Below the pieces are notes generated by a model. It worked only from the letters and a program-made list of their open reading frames with translations. It had not been told where the DNA came from and ran no database searches. The translations under genes and the position numbers were made by a program. Positions 1-9,299 of a DNA stretch of 64,000 nt are shown in pieces. Source of the stretch: JACDEA01 sp963742585 (GTDB taxonomy: Bacteria; Actinomycetota; Acidimicrobiia; Acidimicrobiales; JACDEA01); contig CAVUMI010000009.1 in NCBI GenBank assembly GCA_963742585.1, positions 1,798,001 through 1,862,000 on the forward strand, in the 5' to 3' direction. How positions within the stretch are numbered: position 1 is the stretch's first letter; each line of letters starts with the position of its first letter.

Positions 1-2012
1 GCTCGAGCAGCTCGCCGGTGGGGCCCGAGAACCGGATCTCGCCCTTCTCCATGAAGTAGGCGCGGTCGGCGATGGTGAGCGCGAGGTTCACCGACTGCTC
101 GACCAGGATCACCGAGGTCCCAGTTGCGTGAATCCGACGGACGATGTTGAGCAACTCCTCAACGATGATCGGAGCCAATCCCAGCGACAGCTCGTCGATC
201 ATCAGCAGCTTGGGCCGCGAGATGAACGCCTGGCCGAGCGTGAGCATTTGCTGCTCGCCGCCCGACAGGACCGCCGCCGGTTGCTTGAGACGCCGCTCCA
301 GGGACGGGAAGATTCCCAGCACCTCATCGATCGCGGCGCGGCCTTCGGCCTTGGGTCGACCGCTGGCCCAAGCCGCCACTTCGAGGTTCTCTCGGACGGT
401 CAGGCTCGGGAAGATGCCCCGACCCCCGGGGACTTGGACGAGGCCGGCGGCGAAGCTGTCCTCGGGCTCGAGGCCCGTGACGTCATCGCCGTCGAAGAAG
501 ATCGTTCCCCGTTGCATCGGGACGAGGCCGGAGATGGCTCGCAACAGCGTCGATTTTCCCGCACCGTTGGTACCGAGCAGGGCGATGATCTCGCCTTCCT
601 TCAATTCGAAGTCGACACCGAACAGCACCTGCACGGGGCCGTAGCTGACATCGAGGTCCCGCACCACGAGGATTGAGGATCCCGCTGCGTCCGCGCGCGC
701 CCGCCGGAGGTCAGCCGCGGTCGTCAGCAGCGCGAGCGCGTGGGCGGCGTCGTCGGTAACGAACTTGTGGCCTGATCGAAGAACGAGTCCGCCGACCACC
801 CAGAACGGCATGAGAGCGGCGATACCGGAGCGGATGCCATGGTCGTCGGAGATCGCCGAGACCCCTGTTCCGATGAACAACACCCAGAGTCCAACGACGA
901 TGAACAACGCGCCGAAGCCGTAGGACAACGAGCGGACCCTGGCCGGTGAAACGAACGCTTGGGTGGTGAGGAACGCCGGCGTGAACATGCCGCCGATAAA
1001 GGTGGTCAGCAGAGCCAGCGGCACCGCGAACCACAGCGTTGGAGCGTTGGCGAACAGCAGGAGTAGCGGACCGACAGCGACGAGGATCCAACCCGCCCGC
1101 TTGAGCGGCTCGCCCATGCCATCGGCCAACCACCCGACCGTCCAACGGCTCGCCAGCTGCACACCGAGGAACGCGGTGGCAGCGCCGGCCGATCCCAGCG
1201 CTCCCCGAGCGAGTGGACTCAAGTCGAACTCGCGCTCGTAATACAGCGGGATCTGGAACGCGAGCGGGATCAGGCCAGCGCCGATGAAGGTCCAGGCCAG
1301 GTACTGACGGCGCAGCGTGCGCACCGAGAAGAGCATCCGGACGCCGCGCCCGAACGCGACCGGACGCTCCTCGTCGGCCGCGGCCGCGGCCGACGCGTCC
1401 TCGGTGGCGCCGCGGATCGGGTTCTGAAGCTTCCGCGCCTGCACGGCCATGAAGAGGATCGGCCCGATGAGCACGATAAACGCGGCGCGCCAGCTAAAGA
1501 GAGCGGTCAGCACGCCGGCCAGCGCGGGACCCACGACCGCGGCGATCCGCTGGCCGTTGGAATGGAGCCCAAACACCCGCGGGCGATGCTCGGGCGCGGT
1601 AATAGTCGGCGAGCAGGGATCGGTGAATCGGGTCGTTCATGAGAAGCCCGATGCCGTTGCCCAGGCGGAACAGCACCAGCATGCCGACAGTGGTCGCCAT
1701 ACCGGTCAACAGCGAAAAGACACCGGCCAGCACCGCGCCGAGCACGACCAGCTTGGTCCGGGGTAGCCGATCGCCGTAATACCCCACCGGGATGGCAAGC
1801 AGTAACACCACCGAAAGATTGAGAACGACGATTCCCGCGAACTCGTTGTCGGTGAGATCGAATGCCTTCTTGATCTCCGGGACCAAGACCGCGAATGCCG
1901 CGGTATCGAACTCGTCGAAGAAGTGAAGGAAGAACAGGACGATCAGTGGGAACGTCGCGTCCGTTCCGGCAACGTCGGCGAAATAGGCCTTGACGCGCGT
2001 TACCGGGTTCAC
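1..2012 (-). CDS. MFS permease fused to a LivF-type ABC ATPase (3' end outside window, one frameshift)
   Basis: The N-terminal part is a major facilitator-type permease (starts MNPVTRVKAYFADV; several hydrophobic helices; GDRLPRTK loop). With no stop or new start it runs into an ABC ATPase of the branched-chain amino-acid LivF class: Walker A GTNGAGKST, signature LSGGEQQML, Walker B LLMIDELSLGLAP. The join lies near 680-720 (VTDDAAHALALLTTAADLRR, then SSILVVRDLDVSYGP). The permease reading breaks near 1598: removing one base from the GCGG there turns YYRARASPAGVW into YYAPEHRPRVFGLHSNGQR and keeps the frame open to position 1. The GTG start at 2012 overlaps the stop of the LivH-LivM gene (GTGA), so the genes are translationally coupled. 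The role is probably uptake of branched-chain amino acids, amides or related solutes at the inner membrane. What the MFS part does is unknown. The ATPase continues beyond the window. Confidence 0.8.
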
Positions 2013-4105
2013 AGCGCCGCTCCCGTCCGAGCGAGGTCACCGACCGGCACGACTGCGTCGTCCTGTCTTCGGTCGGCGAGCAAGCTCGGAACGATCAACT
2101 TTCGACGGGCGGCGACCCAGCGGAGATAGCCGTCCCGCACGTTGTAGAACAGCTGACCGAGGCCGCCCGGGAAGAACAGGAGCAGCGCGAGCAAGCCGAT
2201 GCCGGTGACCAGTAGCTGAAATCGGGCCGGCAGGAAGTACTGGGTTCCCCGGATGTAGATCGCTCCGAGCACCGCACCGTTCATCGACCCCATGCCACCG
2301 ATGACGACCATGGAGAACATCAACAGTGAGATCTCCGGTGGGAAGCGGTCGGCCCGCAGCGTCTGTTGGTGATACGCGTACAGCCCGCCGGCCAACCCGG
2401 CTAGGAATCCTGACGCGGCGAAGGCCGACAACTTGGCGCGCGTGATCGAAACGCCGATCGACTGCGCTTGTCGCTCGTTGTCGCGGACTGCGATCAGAAC
2501 GCGTCCGGCGCGCGAGCGTCGTAGGTTGCGTCCGGCCGCTAGCGCTAGGAGCAGGGCGGCGAAGCACACGAAGTAGAAGGGCCGCTCATCGCCTAGGTCG
2601 ATCACGCCGAACAAGAACGGGCGCGGAATACTCGGCCCGCGCGGCCTGAAGATGTCGAAGGTGAACATCCATTGCCCGGCGGCGACCGCGAACGCCAGCG
2701 TGGTGACGCCGAGGAACAGCCCACGGATACGAAGTGCGGGCAACCCGATGACGACGGCGGTAACACCTCCGACCATTCCTGCGATGAGCAGGATCAGAAA
2801 GAAGTCGAGCGGCGTGGTCGCGCCCGCCAGCCGTTGGGCGACGAGGCCACCCATCCCCACCAGCGCCCACTGGCCGAGCGAAACGTTGCCGGCCCAACCG
2901 GTGAGGATCACGAGCGAGATACCGACGATCGCGTAGAGCATGATCACCGACGCCAAACTGGTGCGGCCGCTGGTGAGCACGAACGGGAGGCCCACGACCA
3001 GAGCCACGCCAACCGCGCTGAGTCCGTAGCGGGCCAGGCGCACCTCGGGTAGCGAGCGGAGCTCCCTCGGCACCGGCCGGACCTCGGCTACCGCCTGCCA
3101 GCTCGACGAGCCGCCCTCGAGCCGGCCGATGCGACGCCGCTGCACGAGGAGCGCGACAACCACGACGAACAGCAGCATGCCGTCGGTGACGCCCGAGTTA
3201 CCGGTGGCGAAGAACAACACCTGCTGGGCGGTCGTGATCAGCATCGCCGCGCCAAAGGTGACCGGGAGACTCTCGAACCGTCCGATGGCGGCCGCGGCCA
3301 GTGCGCGCACAAGCAACGTGAACCCGGCGAGCGCGCCGAACTGAAACCCCTTCACCGGCGCCTCGAGCACCGCGGTTACCGCGGAGAGCCCGCCGGCGAC
3401 CGCCCATACGAGCAGCGAGACGCGTTTGACCCGCACGCCAAGCAACCGCGCCCGGTCGCCGTTCTCGGCCGCAGCGCGCGCCGCGAGTCCGTAGCCGGTC
3501 GAGCGTAGAAACCACAGCAGTGCGGCGATCACGAGCGGCGTGATGATGAGCACAAGTACGTGATCGCCCCTGAACGTCACCTCGCCGAACTTGAACGACA
3601 CCGACCAGGGCGTGCGGAATCCCGTGCGCAACGATTCGCCGCGGTTGAGTGACTCGGGAATGAGTTCGAGGAAGCCGAGGATCTGGGCGACACCAATCGT
3701 GGCGACCGTGAGGATCAGGCGCGGCGCCTTCGAGAACCGCCTAATTACCAGCACCTCGACGAGCATGCTGAGCACGATCGCGGTGAGCACGCCCGTGAGA
3801 ATCGCGGCGAAGAAGGGCCAGCGGAACCGCTGGTAGAGCTCGGCCGCCATGGTGGCGGCGACGGCGCCGAGACTTCCTTGCGCGAAGTTGATGATGCGGT
3901 TCGTTCGATACACCAGCACGAGGCCCATGGCCAGGAGCCCGTTGAGGGCGCCGAGCACGAGTCCTTGGAGGAAGATTCCATTGGGGACGACGCTGTTCAT
4001 CCCAAAGCCGGTCAGCAGATAACCGGCGATGCCCTTGCCGGCCAGAACGATCCCGAAGAACCCCACGAAGAACGCGGCCGGTCCTACGAGTATGCGGCGG
4101 CTCAA
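2009..4105 (-). CDS. Fused LivH-LivM branched-chain amino-acid ABC permease
   Basis: A polytopic protein of about 700 residues carries two permease halves in one chain: a LivH-like half (NGLLAMGLVLVYRTNRIINFAQGSLG, roughly residues 45-320) and a LivM-like half (LTGWAGNVSLGQWALVGMGG, ALRIRGLFLGVTTLAFA, RAGRVLIAVRDNERQAQSIGV, roughly 370-680). LivH and LivM are usually separate subunits of about 300 residues each. I place the start at the TTG at 4105 because GGGGAGGA lies seven bases before it; an upstream in-frame GTG at 4132 has no such site. The gene is divergent from the binding-protein gene and overlaps the MFS-LivF gene downstream. It should form the membrane channel of a HAAT-family importer. 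No separate LivG is seen here; it may lie beyond the left edge. Confidence 0.9.
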   Translation of the reverse strand: MSRRILVGPAAFFVGFFGIVLAGKGIAGYLLTGFGMNSVVPNGIFLQGLVLGALNGLLAMGLVLVYRTNRIINFAQGSLGAVAATMAAELYQRFRWPFFAAILTGVLTAIVLSMLVEVLVIRRFSKAPRLILTVATIGVAQILGFLELIPESLNRGESLRTGFRTPWSVSFKFGEVTFRGDHVLVLIITPLVIAALLWFLRSTGYGLAARAAAENGDRARLLGVRVKRVSLLVWAVAGGLSAVTAVLEAPVKGFQFGALAGFTLLVRALAAAAIGRFESLPVTFGAAMLITTAQQVLFFATGNSGVTDGMLLFVVVVALLVQRRRIGRLEGGSSSWQAVAEVRPVPRELRSLPEVRLARYGLSAVGVALVVGLPFVLTSGRTSLASVIMLYAIVGISLVILTGWAGNVSLGQWALVGMGGLVAQRLAGATTPLDFFLILLIAGMVGGVTAVVIGLPALRIRGLFLGVTTLAFAVAAGQWMFTFDIFRPRGPSIPRPFLFGVIDLGDERPFYFVCFAALLLALAAGRNLRRSRAGRVLIAVRDNERQAQSIGVSITRAKLSAFAASGFLAGLAGGLYAYHQQTLRADRFPPEISLLMFSMVVIGGMGSMNGAVLGAIYIRGTQYFLPARFQLLVTGIGLLALLLFFPGGLGQLFYNVRDGYLRWVAARRKLIVPSLLADRRQDDAVVPVGDLARTGAAL

Positions 4106-4230
4106 ATGCCCATCCTCCCCAGTCAGTGGCACCTGCGACTCGTGTGCTTAGCAGGTCAGCAGCCAGCGCGCGTCGAAGGAGTGCGTCTACAGTCTCGCCA
4201 AAATTCGCCGCAGCCAGCTGGGGGTTGTCA

Positions 4231-6142
4231 ATGCGGAAGTCGCTGCTTCGCAGCATCGTGGTTCTCGTTTCGTTGGCCATGCTCGCCGCCGCGTGCTCGC
4301 GACCCGAGACCAAGGGCACGGGGAAGGCGTCGGGTGTCGTGGCGCAGAACGACGTCAACGATCTGGTGACGCCGTCGACCGACGCGCCTACGACCACCGC
4401 TCCACCCGCAGCGGCGGCGGCGGCGGGAAAGGCCAAGGTCGTCGCCGGCAGCACGCCCGGCGGCACCCGCAACCCCGCGCTCGACGACGCGCAGGCGCGG
4501 GCGGTCGGCGCCAAGATCAAGCCGCAGTCGACAGCGCGGCGCAAGCCCTACTACTCCGGCGTTGGCGAAGACACGATCAAGGTCGTGTGGTCGGCCGATG
4601 AGCAGAACTGCGGCGTGAACGTCGTGAACGCGCTGACTGCGGCCGGCGGCGCCCTGCCGACCACCGGCCGCTATTACCGCGCCGCGCCGACAACGCTCGA
4701 CAGGGTACGGGCCGAGAACCACGAGGCCGTCGACCTTCTCTTCAACTACTTCAACGACAGCGCGTGGGACGGCGCCGAGTATCTGCCGCAGATCCGGTCG
4801 CTGATGGGCAATGACCCGAAGAACAAGTACTTCGGCCGGCACCTCGTTGGAGTCAACGTAGACGGCGGTTCATTTCAGTGCCCGGAGAAGACGCGATCGG
4901 CCGCGGTCGACATCGCGAAAGATCACAAGCCGTTCGGAGTCGTTACCAACTTCGACGGCTCGGCGTACAACATGGCCGCGGCCTTGAACGGCGCCGCACC
5001 GGCGTCATCGCGGCCGATGCACTTCGGAACGTTGTGGCTGTCGGACAACGACTACGGGCGCTGTGAGCCGGGTTACACCAAGTGCACGGGCTTCGCGCCA
5101 TTCGCATGGACGCAGTACGCCACCGGCACCACGATCGTCAACCAGTACGCCTCGTATGTGTGCGGAAGGCTTGTCGGCGGTAAGGCGAGCCGTAGCCCGA
5201 ACGCCGCCACGAGGGCGCGCGAGCGGCGTCTTCGGCTTTGTCCACCCGAACGCCAGCAAGACGCCCGAGGTGGCGCGCCTGGCCGATGAGATGAAGGCCG
5301 CGCTCAAGCGCGACTGCGGGCGCGACATCATCACAAAGGAAGTCACCTATTCGGTGGACATCGCCGCGGCCCAGACCGACGCCACGAACATGATCGTGCA
5401 ACTGCAGTCGGCTGGCGTCACCACGGTTCTCATGCTGGCCGACCCGGTGTTCCCGCTGTTCCAGCTGGGCGAGGCCAAGGCGCAGAACTACTTCCCCGAA
5501 TGGGTGTGGAGCACGTTCGGCTACACCGACACGTCGGTCGTGCAACGCCTCTACGACGACGACGAGGTCAAGGGCAGCTTCGGCATCACCCAGCTCGGCG
5601 TCCCCGGTGGCTTTGGCTACGAGGGCGGCGATCCCTTCGAGGCGTACCACCGCTATCACAAGACGTCGCCGAAGACCGGCAAGCCCTGCGATCCGAGCAG
5701 CGACGCCGGGATGAGTCACGACGAGCAGTACTGCAAGGCGCCCGGCGCCATCGTCACCTGGTACTACACGATGCTCCCGATGATCGCCGGCATCGTCTTC
5801 GCCGGCCCCGACCTCACGCCGCAGAACGTGACCGCCGGCCTCCAGTACTTCCCGACGACGCGTTACGGCGGCAACGGGCCGACGAGCGACCCGCGGCCCG
5901 CGCTGGTCGGCGCCGGCTTCAACAAGTACGGGTTCCTCGTCGATGCCACCGAGTGGCGGTGGCGGCCCGACTACACCTCACCGCAACCCGAGAACAAGGC
6001 GCAGTGGGTCGAGTACCCGGACTGTCAGCGCCACTACCTCTCTTGGAAGCCCGAGGCCCTGGCACCAAACTGGGAGAAGAACGGCCCCAACCACAACGCG
6101 TGGTGCGGCGCAGCGAACGGTTACCCGAAACTCAAGCAGTAG
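4231..6142 (+). CDS. Periplasmic-binding-type lipoprotein of the Liv-like transporter (one frameshift)
   Basis: Starting at the ATG at 4231 the protein has a lipoprotein signal (MRKSLLRSIVVLVSLAMLAAAC, lipobox LAAAC), an Ala/Thr/Pro-rich linker and a type I substrate-binding fold of about 600 residues resembling branched-chain amino-acid binding proteins. The reading breaks near 5205-5230: upstream it ends YVCGRLVGGKASRSPNA, downstream it resumes in the next frame with GVFGFVHPNASKTPEV. Removing one base joins the two. The C-terminal half (EWVWSTFGYTDTSVVQRLYDD, FNKYGFLVDATEWRW) is intact to the TAG at 6142. It is divergent from the permease operon, so it most likely delivers the substrate to LivH-LivM. 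The substrate cannot be read from sequence. Confidence 0.85.
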
Positions 6143-6154
6143 GGATATGTCGGG

Positions 6155-7102
6155 TCAGAAGTAGATGATGCGGCGCGCCCGTTCGGTGACCGCGTCGATG
6201 TCGTCGGTCCACGCGCCGGTCGAGAGGTACTTCCACCCGCCATCGGCGGCCAGGAACACCACCACGCCTTCGTCGATTTCTGCCGCGCACCGCTGCGCGC
6301 CCACCAGCGCGGCGCCGGAAGAGATGCCGGAGAAGATGCCGACGTTGAGCAGCTCACGCGTGCCGAGAATCGAGTCCCGCGGACCGACGATCTTCTTCCG
6401 ATCGAGGAGGTCGACGCCGCCGCCGGTCTCGAAGATCGGCGGGATGTAGCCGTCATCGAGGCTCTTGAGGCCGTCGACCATCTCACCCGACGGGGGCTCG
6501 ATTGCCCAAATCTGTACCGCTGGGTTGCGTTCCTTCAGGAACTGGCCGACGCCGAGCAGCGTTCCGCTCGTACCGAGGCCGGCGACGAAGTGGGTGACCT
6601 CCGGGCAGTCCCGCCAGATCTCGGGCCCGGTACCCTCGTAGTGCGCCTTGGGATTGGCGGCGTTGGCGTACTGGTACGGGTACCACCAGTCGGGGTTCTC
6701 GGCGGCCAGCGCCTGGGCCACCTTCACTGCGCCGTTGGAGCCCTCGCTCCCGGGCGAGGAGATGATCTCGGCGCCCCAGATCTCGAGCAGTTGCCGGCGT
6801 TCGATCGACACGTTCTCGGGCAGCACCACCTTGAGGTGGTAGCCGCGGGCGCGGCACATCAGTGCCAGTCCGATGCCGGTGTTGCCCGACGACGACTCGA
6901 GAATGATCGCACCCGGTTCGAGCGCGCCTTCCCTCTCGGCCGCCTCGACCATCGACTTGGCGATGCGGTCCTTGACCGAGCCGCCCGGATTCTGGCCTTC
7001 GAGCTTTGCGAGCAGCCGCACCGCCGGGTTCGGGCTCAGCGCGCTGACGTCGACCAACGGCGTGTTGCCGATGAGCTCGACGACGTTGGCGTAGGTCGTC
7101 AT
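6155..7102 (-). CDS. cysM: CysM-type cysteine synthase (thiocarboxylate-dependent pathway)
   Basis: A fold-type II PLP enzyme of 315 residues. The PLP lysine is K44 in GGSVKDR, the substrate loop is SSSGNTG (about 70-76), and the C-terminal DGGWKYLSTGAW matches mycobacterial CysM. It is last in the order mec, cysO, cysM, as in Mycobacterium tuberculosis Rv1334-Rv1336, where CysM makes cysteine from O-phosphoserine and the thiocarboxylate of CysO. Where the mycobacterial enzyme has the phosphoserine-selecting arginine (R220, in ALRNMDEG), this protein reads GLKSLDDG, a lysine in place of arginine. Positive charge is kept, but the substrate is not certain. The gene is convergent with the binding-protein gene, with 12 bases between the stops. 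Confidence 0.9.
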   Translation of the reverse strand: MTTYANVVELIGNTPLVDVSALSPNPAVRLLAKLEGQNPGGSVKDRIAKSMVEAAEREGALEPGAIILESSSGNTGIGLALMCRARGYHLKVVLPENVSIERRQLLEIWGAEIISSPGSEGSNGAVKVAQALAAENPDWWYPYQYANAANPKAHYEGTGPEIWRDCPEVTHFVAGLGTSGTLLGVGQFLKERNPAVQIWAIEPPSGEMVDGLKSLDDGYIPPIFETGGGVDLLDRKKIVGPRDSILGTRELLNVGIFSGISSGAALVGAQRCAAEIDEGVVVFLAADGGWKYLSTGAWTDDIDAVTERARRIIYF

Positions 7103-7114
7103 AGCGCCTGTGCG

Positions 7115-7390
7115 CTAGCCGCCGGCGACGGCGGGGAGAATCGAGATCACGTCGTCGTCGCCCACCTTGGTGTCGAGCTTGTCGAGGTACCGGACGTCGT
7201 CGTCGCCCAGGTAGACGTTGACGAACTTGTGCATGGTGCCGTCCTCGGTGACGAGCCGATCGCTCAAGCCGGGGAACTGCTTGACCAGGTCGTCGAACAC
7301 CTCGCCGATCGTGCTGCCGTTGGCCCGCACCGCGGCCTGGCCGCCGGCCAGCGGCCGCAGAATGGTGGGTAGCCGAACGTCGACGGGCAC
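7115..7390 (-). CDS. cysO: CysO-like sulfur carrier (ThiS/MoaD fold)
   Basis: A small beta-grasp protein of 91 residues ending in Gly-Gly (ISILPAVAGG), the C-terminus that is adenylated and converted to a thiocarboxylate in ThiS/MoaD/CysO carriers. Its place between mec and cysM, 12 bases before cysM, identifies it as CysO rather than MoaD. The GTG start at 7390 is supported by AGGAG five bases upstream. The sulfur is passed to CysM-bound aminoacrylate, giving a CysO-cysteine adduct that Mec releases. The activating MoeB/MoeZ-like enzyme is not in this window. Confidence 0.92.
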   Translation of the reverse strand: MPVDVRLPTILRPLAGGQAAVRANGSTIGEVFDDLVKQFPGLSDRLVTEDGTMHKFVNVYLGDDDVRYLDKLDTKVGDDDVISILPAVAGG

Positions 7391-7426
7391 ACGGACTCCT
7401 AAAAGTTGACCGGAACAGTCTGGATT

Positions 7427-7834
7427 CTAGTTGCCGTCAAGGACTACGGGCTCCTCACTGATGATCCCGTCCACGATTCGGTAGGAACGCACAACCGGGA
7501 AGTCGTCCTTCAACGAGACGATCACGTACCGCCACCCGGGATCGGGCGCTTGCGCCACGTCGGTGGGTGAGGGGTAGGCCTCGGTGTGCGTGTGCGAGTG
7601 GAACACGCCGATGATGGCGAGGCCGCGTGCCTCGGCGTCGCGATCAGCGCGGAGCATGTCCTTGGGGTCGACGGTGTAGGTGCGCGACGACGCGTCGGCG
7701 TTCGTGGCCAGGTAGGCAACGCTGGCCTTGCCGGAATTCGCATCGCCGCCGAGCAGGCCGCACGCTTCGTCGGGCAGGCCGTCATAGCAGTGGCCGATCA
7801 TCTGCTTGTAAACCAAGGGCGCCAATCGGAGCAT
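7427..7834 (-). CDS. mec: Mec, JAMM-family CysO-cysteine peptidase
   Basis: An M67 (JAMM/MPN) metallopeptidase of 135 residues. The zinc signature is visible: Glu in PDEACGLLGG and HSHTHTEAYPSPTD, giving the H-x-H-x(n)-S-x-x-D arrangement. In Mycobacterium, Mec hydrolyses the CysO-cysteine adduct to release cysteine and regenerate CysO. I choose the ATG at 7834 (MLRLAPLVYKQM); the frame stays open to 7915 but that extension would run into the divergent smpB start. First gene of mec-cysO-cysM; 36 bases separate it from cysO. Intergenic space to smpB is only 34 bases, so the two promoters must overlap. Confidence 0.92.
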   Translation of the reverse strand: MLRLAPLVYKQMIGHCYDGLPDEACGLLGGDANSGKASVAYLATNADASSRTYTVDPKDMLRADRDAEARGLAIIGVFHSHTHTEAYPSPTDVAQAPDPGWRYVIVSLKDDFPVVRSYRIVDGIISEEPVVLDGN

Positions 7835-7868
7835 CGGGTCGCGAACGTAGCGGTACCGTGAACAGCCC

Positions 7869-8357
7869 ATGCCCCCCAAGGGTCCCCAGCCCAAGTTCAT
7901 CGCCCAGAACCGCAAGGCGCGCCACGACTACACGATCCTCGACACCTACGAGTGCGGCATCGCCCTCAAGGGCAGCGAGGTGAAGTCGCTGCGCCTCGGC
8001 CAGGTTCAGCTTCGAGACGCGTACGCGCGCGTCGACAATGGCGAGATGTGGCTGCACGGGGTGCACGTGGCGCCGTACACGCAGGCGTCGAACTGGGGCG
8101 TCGTCGATCCCGACCGGCCCCGCAAGCTGCTGATGCACCGCCGGGAGATCACCGAGCTGGCCGCGCGGACACAACAGGACTCGCTCACCCTCGTCCCGTT
8201 GTCGATGTACTTCAAGGAGGGCCGGGCCAAGGTCGAGCTCGGCCTGGCCAGGGGCCGTCACACCTACGACAAGCGCCGCGCCATCGCCGAGCGCGACGTC
8301 AAACGCGAAACCGACCGCGCTGATCCGCGGCCGCGAGCGCGGCGACGGAGGGCGATA
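7869..8357 (+). CDS. smpB: SmpB, tmRNA-binding protein (frameshift near the 3' end)
   Basis: SmpB delivers tmRNA to stalled ribosomes for trans-translation. The OB-fold core is clear: NRKARHDYTILDTYECGIAL, GSEVKSLR, KEGRAKVELGLARGRHTYDKR. After VKRETDRA the uncorrected frame runs into the antisense of the next gene and does not stop until 8744. One base too many around 8315-8321 explains this: without it the tail becomes ALIRGRERGDGG and stops at the TAG at 8355-8357, giving about 162 residues, normal for the family. A -10-like TACCGT lies at 7854-7859, nine bases before the ATG. The tmRNA gene is 2.1 kb downstream on the other strand, so smpB and ssrA are near but not adjacent. Confidence 0.93.
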
Positions 8358-9283
8358 GTCCCGCCTGCGATCGCCAGCAGCAGCGCGGCGACTCCGGCAA
8401 TAACAGGAGCGGGCGATCCGCCCTTCGTCACCTTGGGCTTCACCGGGGCGGACGCGCCGGCGTCAGGAAACGTGATGGTCGCCTTAGCCGTACGTTCGAT
8501 GAGGCCGCTCTTCAGTGTGATTTCTGCGTCCCAACTACCGCTGGGTAGCGCCTTGTCCAGCGCGATCGTCACCGGCGCGGTCGCGCCGATGGCGAGCGTC
8601 GTGCCGAGGCTGGCGGGGAACGGCCCGGCGTTGACGCCACCGGGGCCAGCGGAGAGCTTGAGCGTCCCACTCATGTCGAGGGCGCGTCCTCCGGTGTTGT
8701 GCACGGCGGCGACCACCGTTGGCTGGCCGTCGGCCGAACGCTGAGCGGTGAGCGAGTCGATGGTGAAGTCGGCGGCTGGCGCGCCGCCGGGACCGATCGA
8801 GAGGTAGAGGCGAATCCCCACGCGGCTGACCTGGGTGATGCCGCCGGCGACACCTGGAGCGGAGCGGGCTTCGGCCCAGACGACGCCGTAGTGCTCCCCC
8901 GGCGCCGCGTCACGCGGCACCGCGATGGTGACGGTGGCCAGCGCCTTGCCATCGGCCGGCACGTCGGTGGCTCCGGGACGGACCAAGGTCCACGTCGACA
9001 CGTCATTGGGCGTATGACCTTCCGCGCCACGGAACTCGCCGTTCTCAATGCTCGCCGCCGCGGCGTACAGCTCAACGTGCGCAGGCGACGCCGTGGTATT
9101 GGACACTTCGATCCGGCGCTGGATCGTGGTGCCCGGCCGGAGGTGGTCGACGATGTACAGCCGCGCTCGCGGGTCCTTCCCCCCGTTGGGAGCGTCCACG
9201 AGTCGCAGGCCGATACTGCCCTCAGCGGCAGAGGCGTGCGCCGCAGGCGCGGCAATCACTGCGACGATCGCGACAACGGCCAA
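8264..9283 (-). CDS. Secreted, membrane-anchored DUF916/WxL-interacting-like protein
   Basis: A hydrophobic N-terminal segment (AVVAIVAVIAAPAAHASA) is followed by an immunoglobulin-like region with the look of DUF916 proteins (VDHLRPGTTIQRRIEVSNTTASPAHVELYAAAA, GEHYGVVWAE, RVGIRLYLSIGPG) and a C-terminal helix VIAGVAALLLAIAGGTIAL followed by arginines. In Firmicutes such proteins bind peptidoglycan and WxL-domain partners. The upstream gene encodes a WxL-like protein, so this is a probable two-protein surface system. The start is uncertain: TTG at 9283, but in-frame codons upstream (KYARAA) would complete a signal peptide. The 3' end is affected by the indel near 8317: corrected, it ends at the TGA at 8299-8301; uncorrected, at 8264. 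Confidence 0.65.
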   Translation of the reverse strand: MAVVAIVAVIAAPAAHASAAEGSIGLRLVDAPNGGKDPRARLYIVDHLRPGTTIQRRIEVSNTTASPAHVELYAAAASIENGEFRGAEGHTPNDVSTWTLVRPGATDVPADGKALATVTIAVPRDAAPGEHYGVVWAEARSAPGVAGGITQVSRVGIRLYLSIGPGGAPAADFTIDSLTAQRSADGQPTVVAAVHNTGGRALDMSGTLKLSAGPGGVNAGPFPASLGTTLAIGATAPVTIALDKALPSGSWDAEITLKSGLIERTAKATITFPDAGASAPVKPKVTKGGSPAPVIAGVAALLLAIAGGTIALRRRARGRGSARSVSRLTSRSAMARRLS

Positions 9284-9299
9284 CGCCGCTCTCGCGTAT

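Noticed and set aside
128..676. Plus-strand reading frames over the LivF region
   Set aside because: They are antisense of an ABC ATPase with all its motifs on the minus strand.
4126..4230. Upstream extension of the binding protein to 4126
   Set aside because: It would put 35 arginine/serine-rich residues before a textbook lipoprotein signal.
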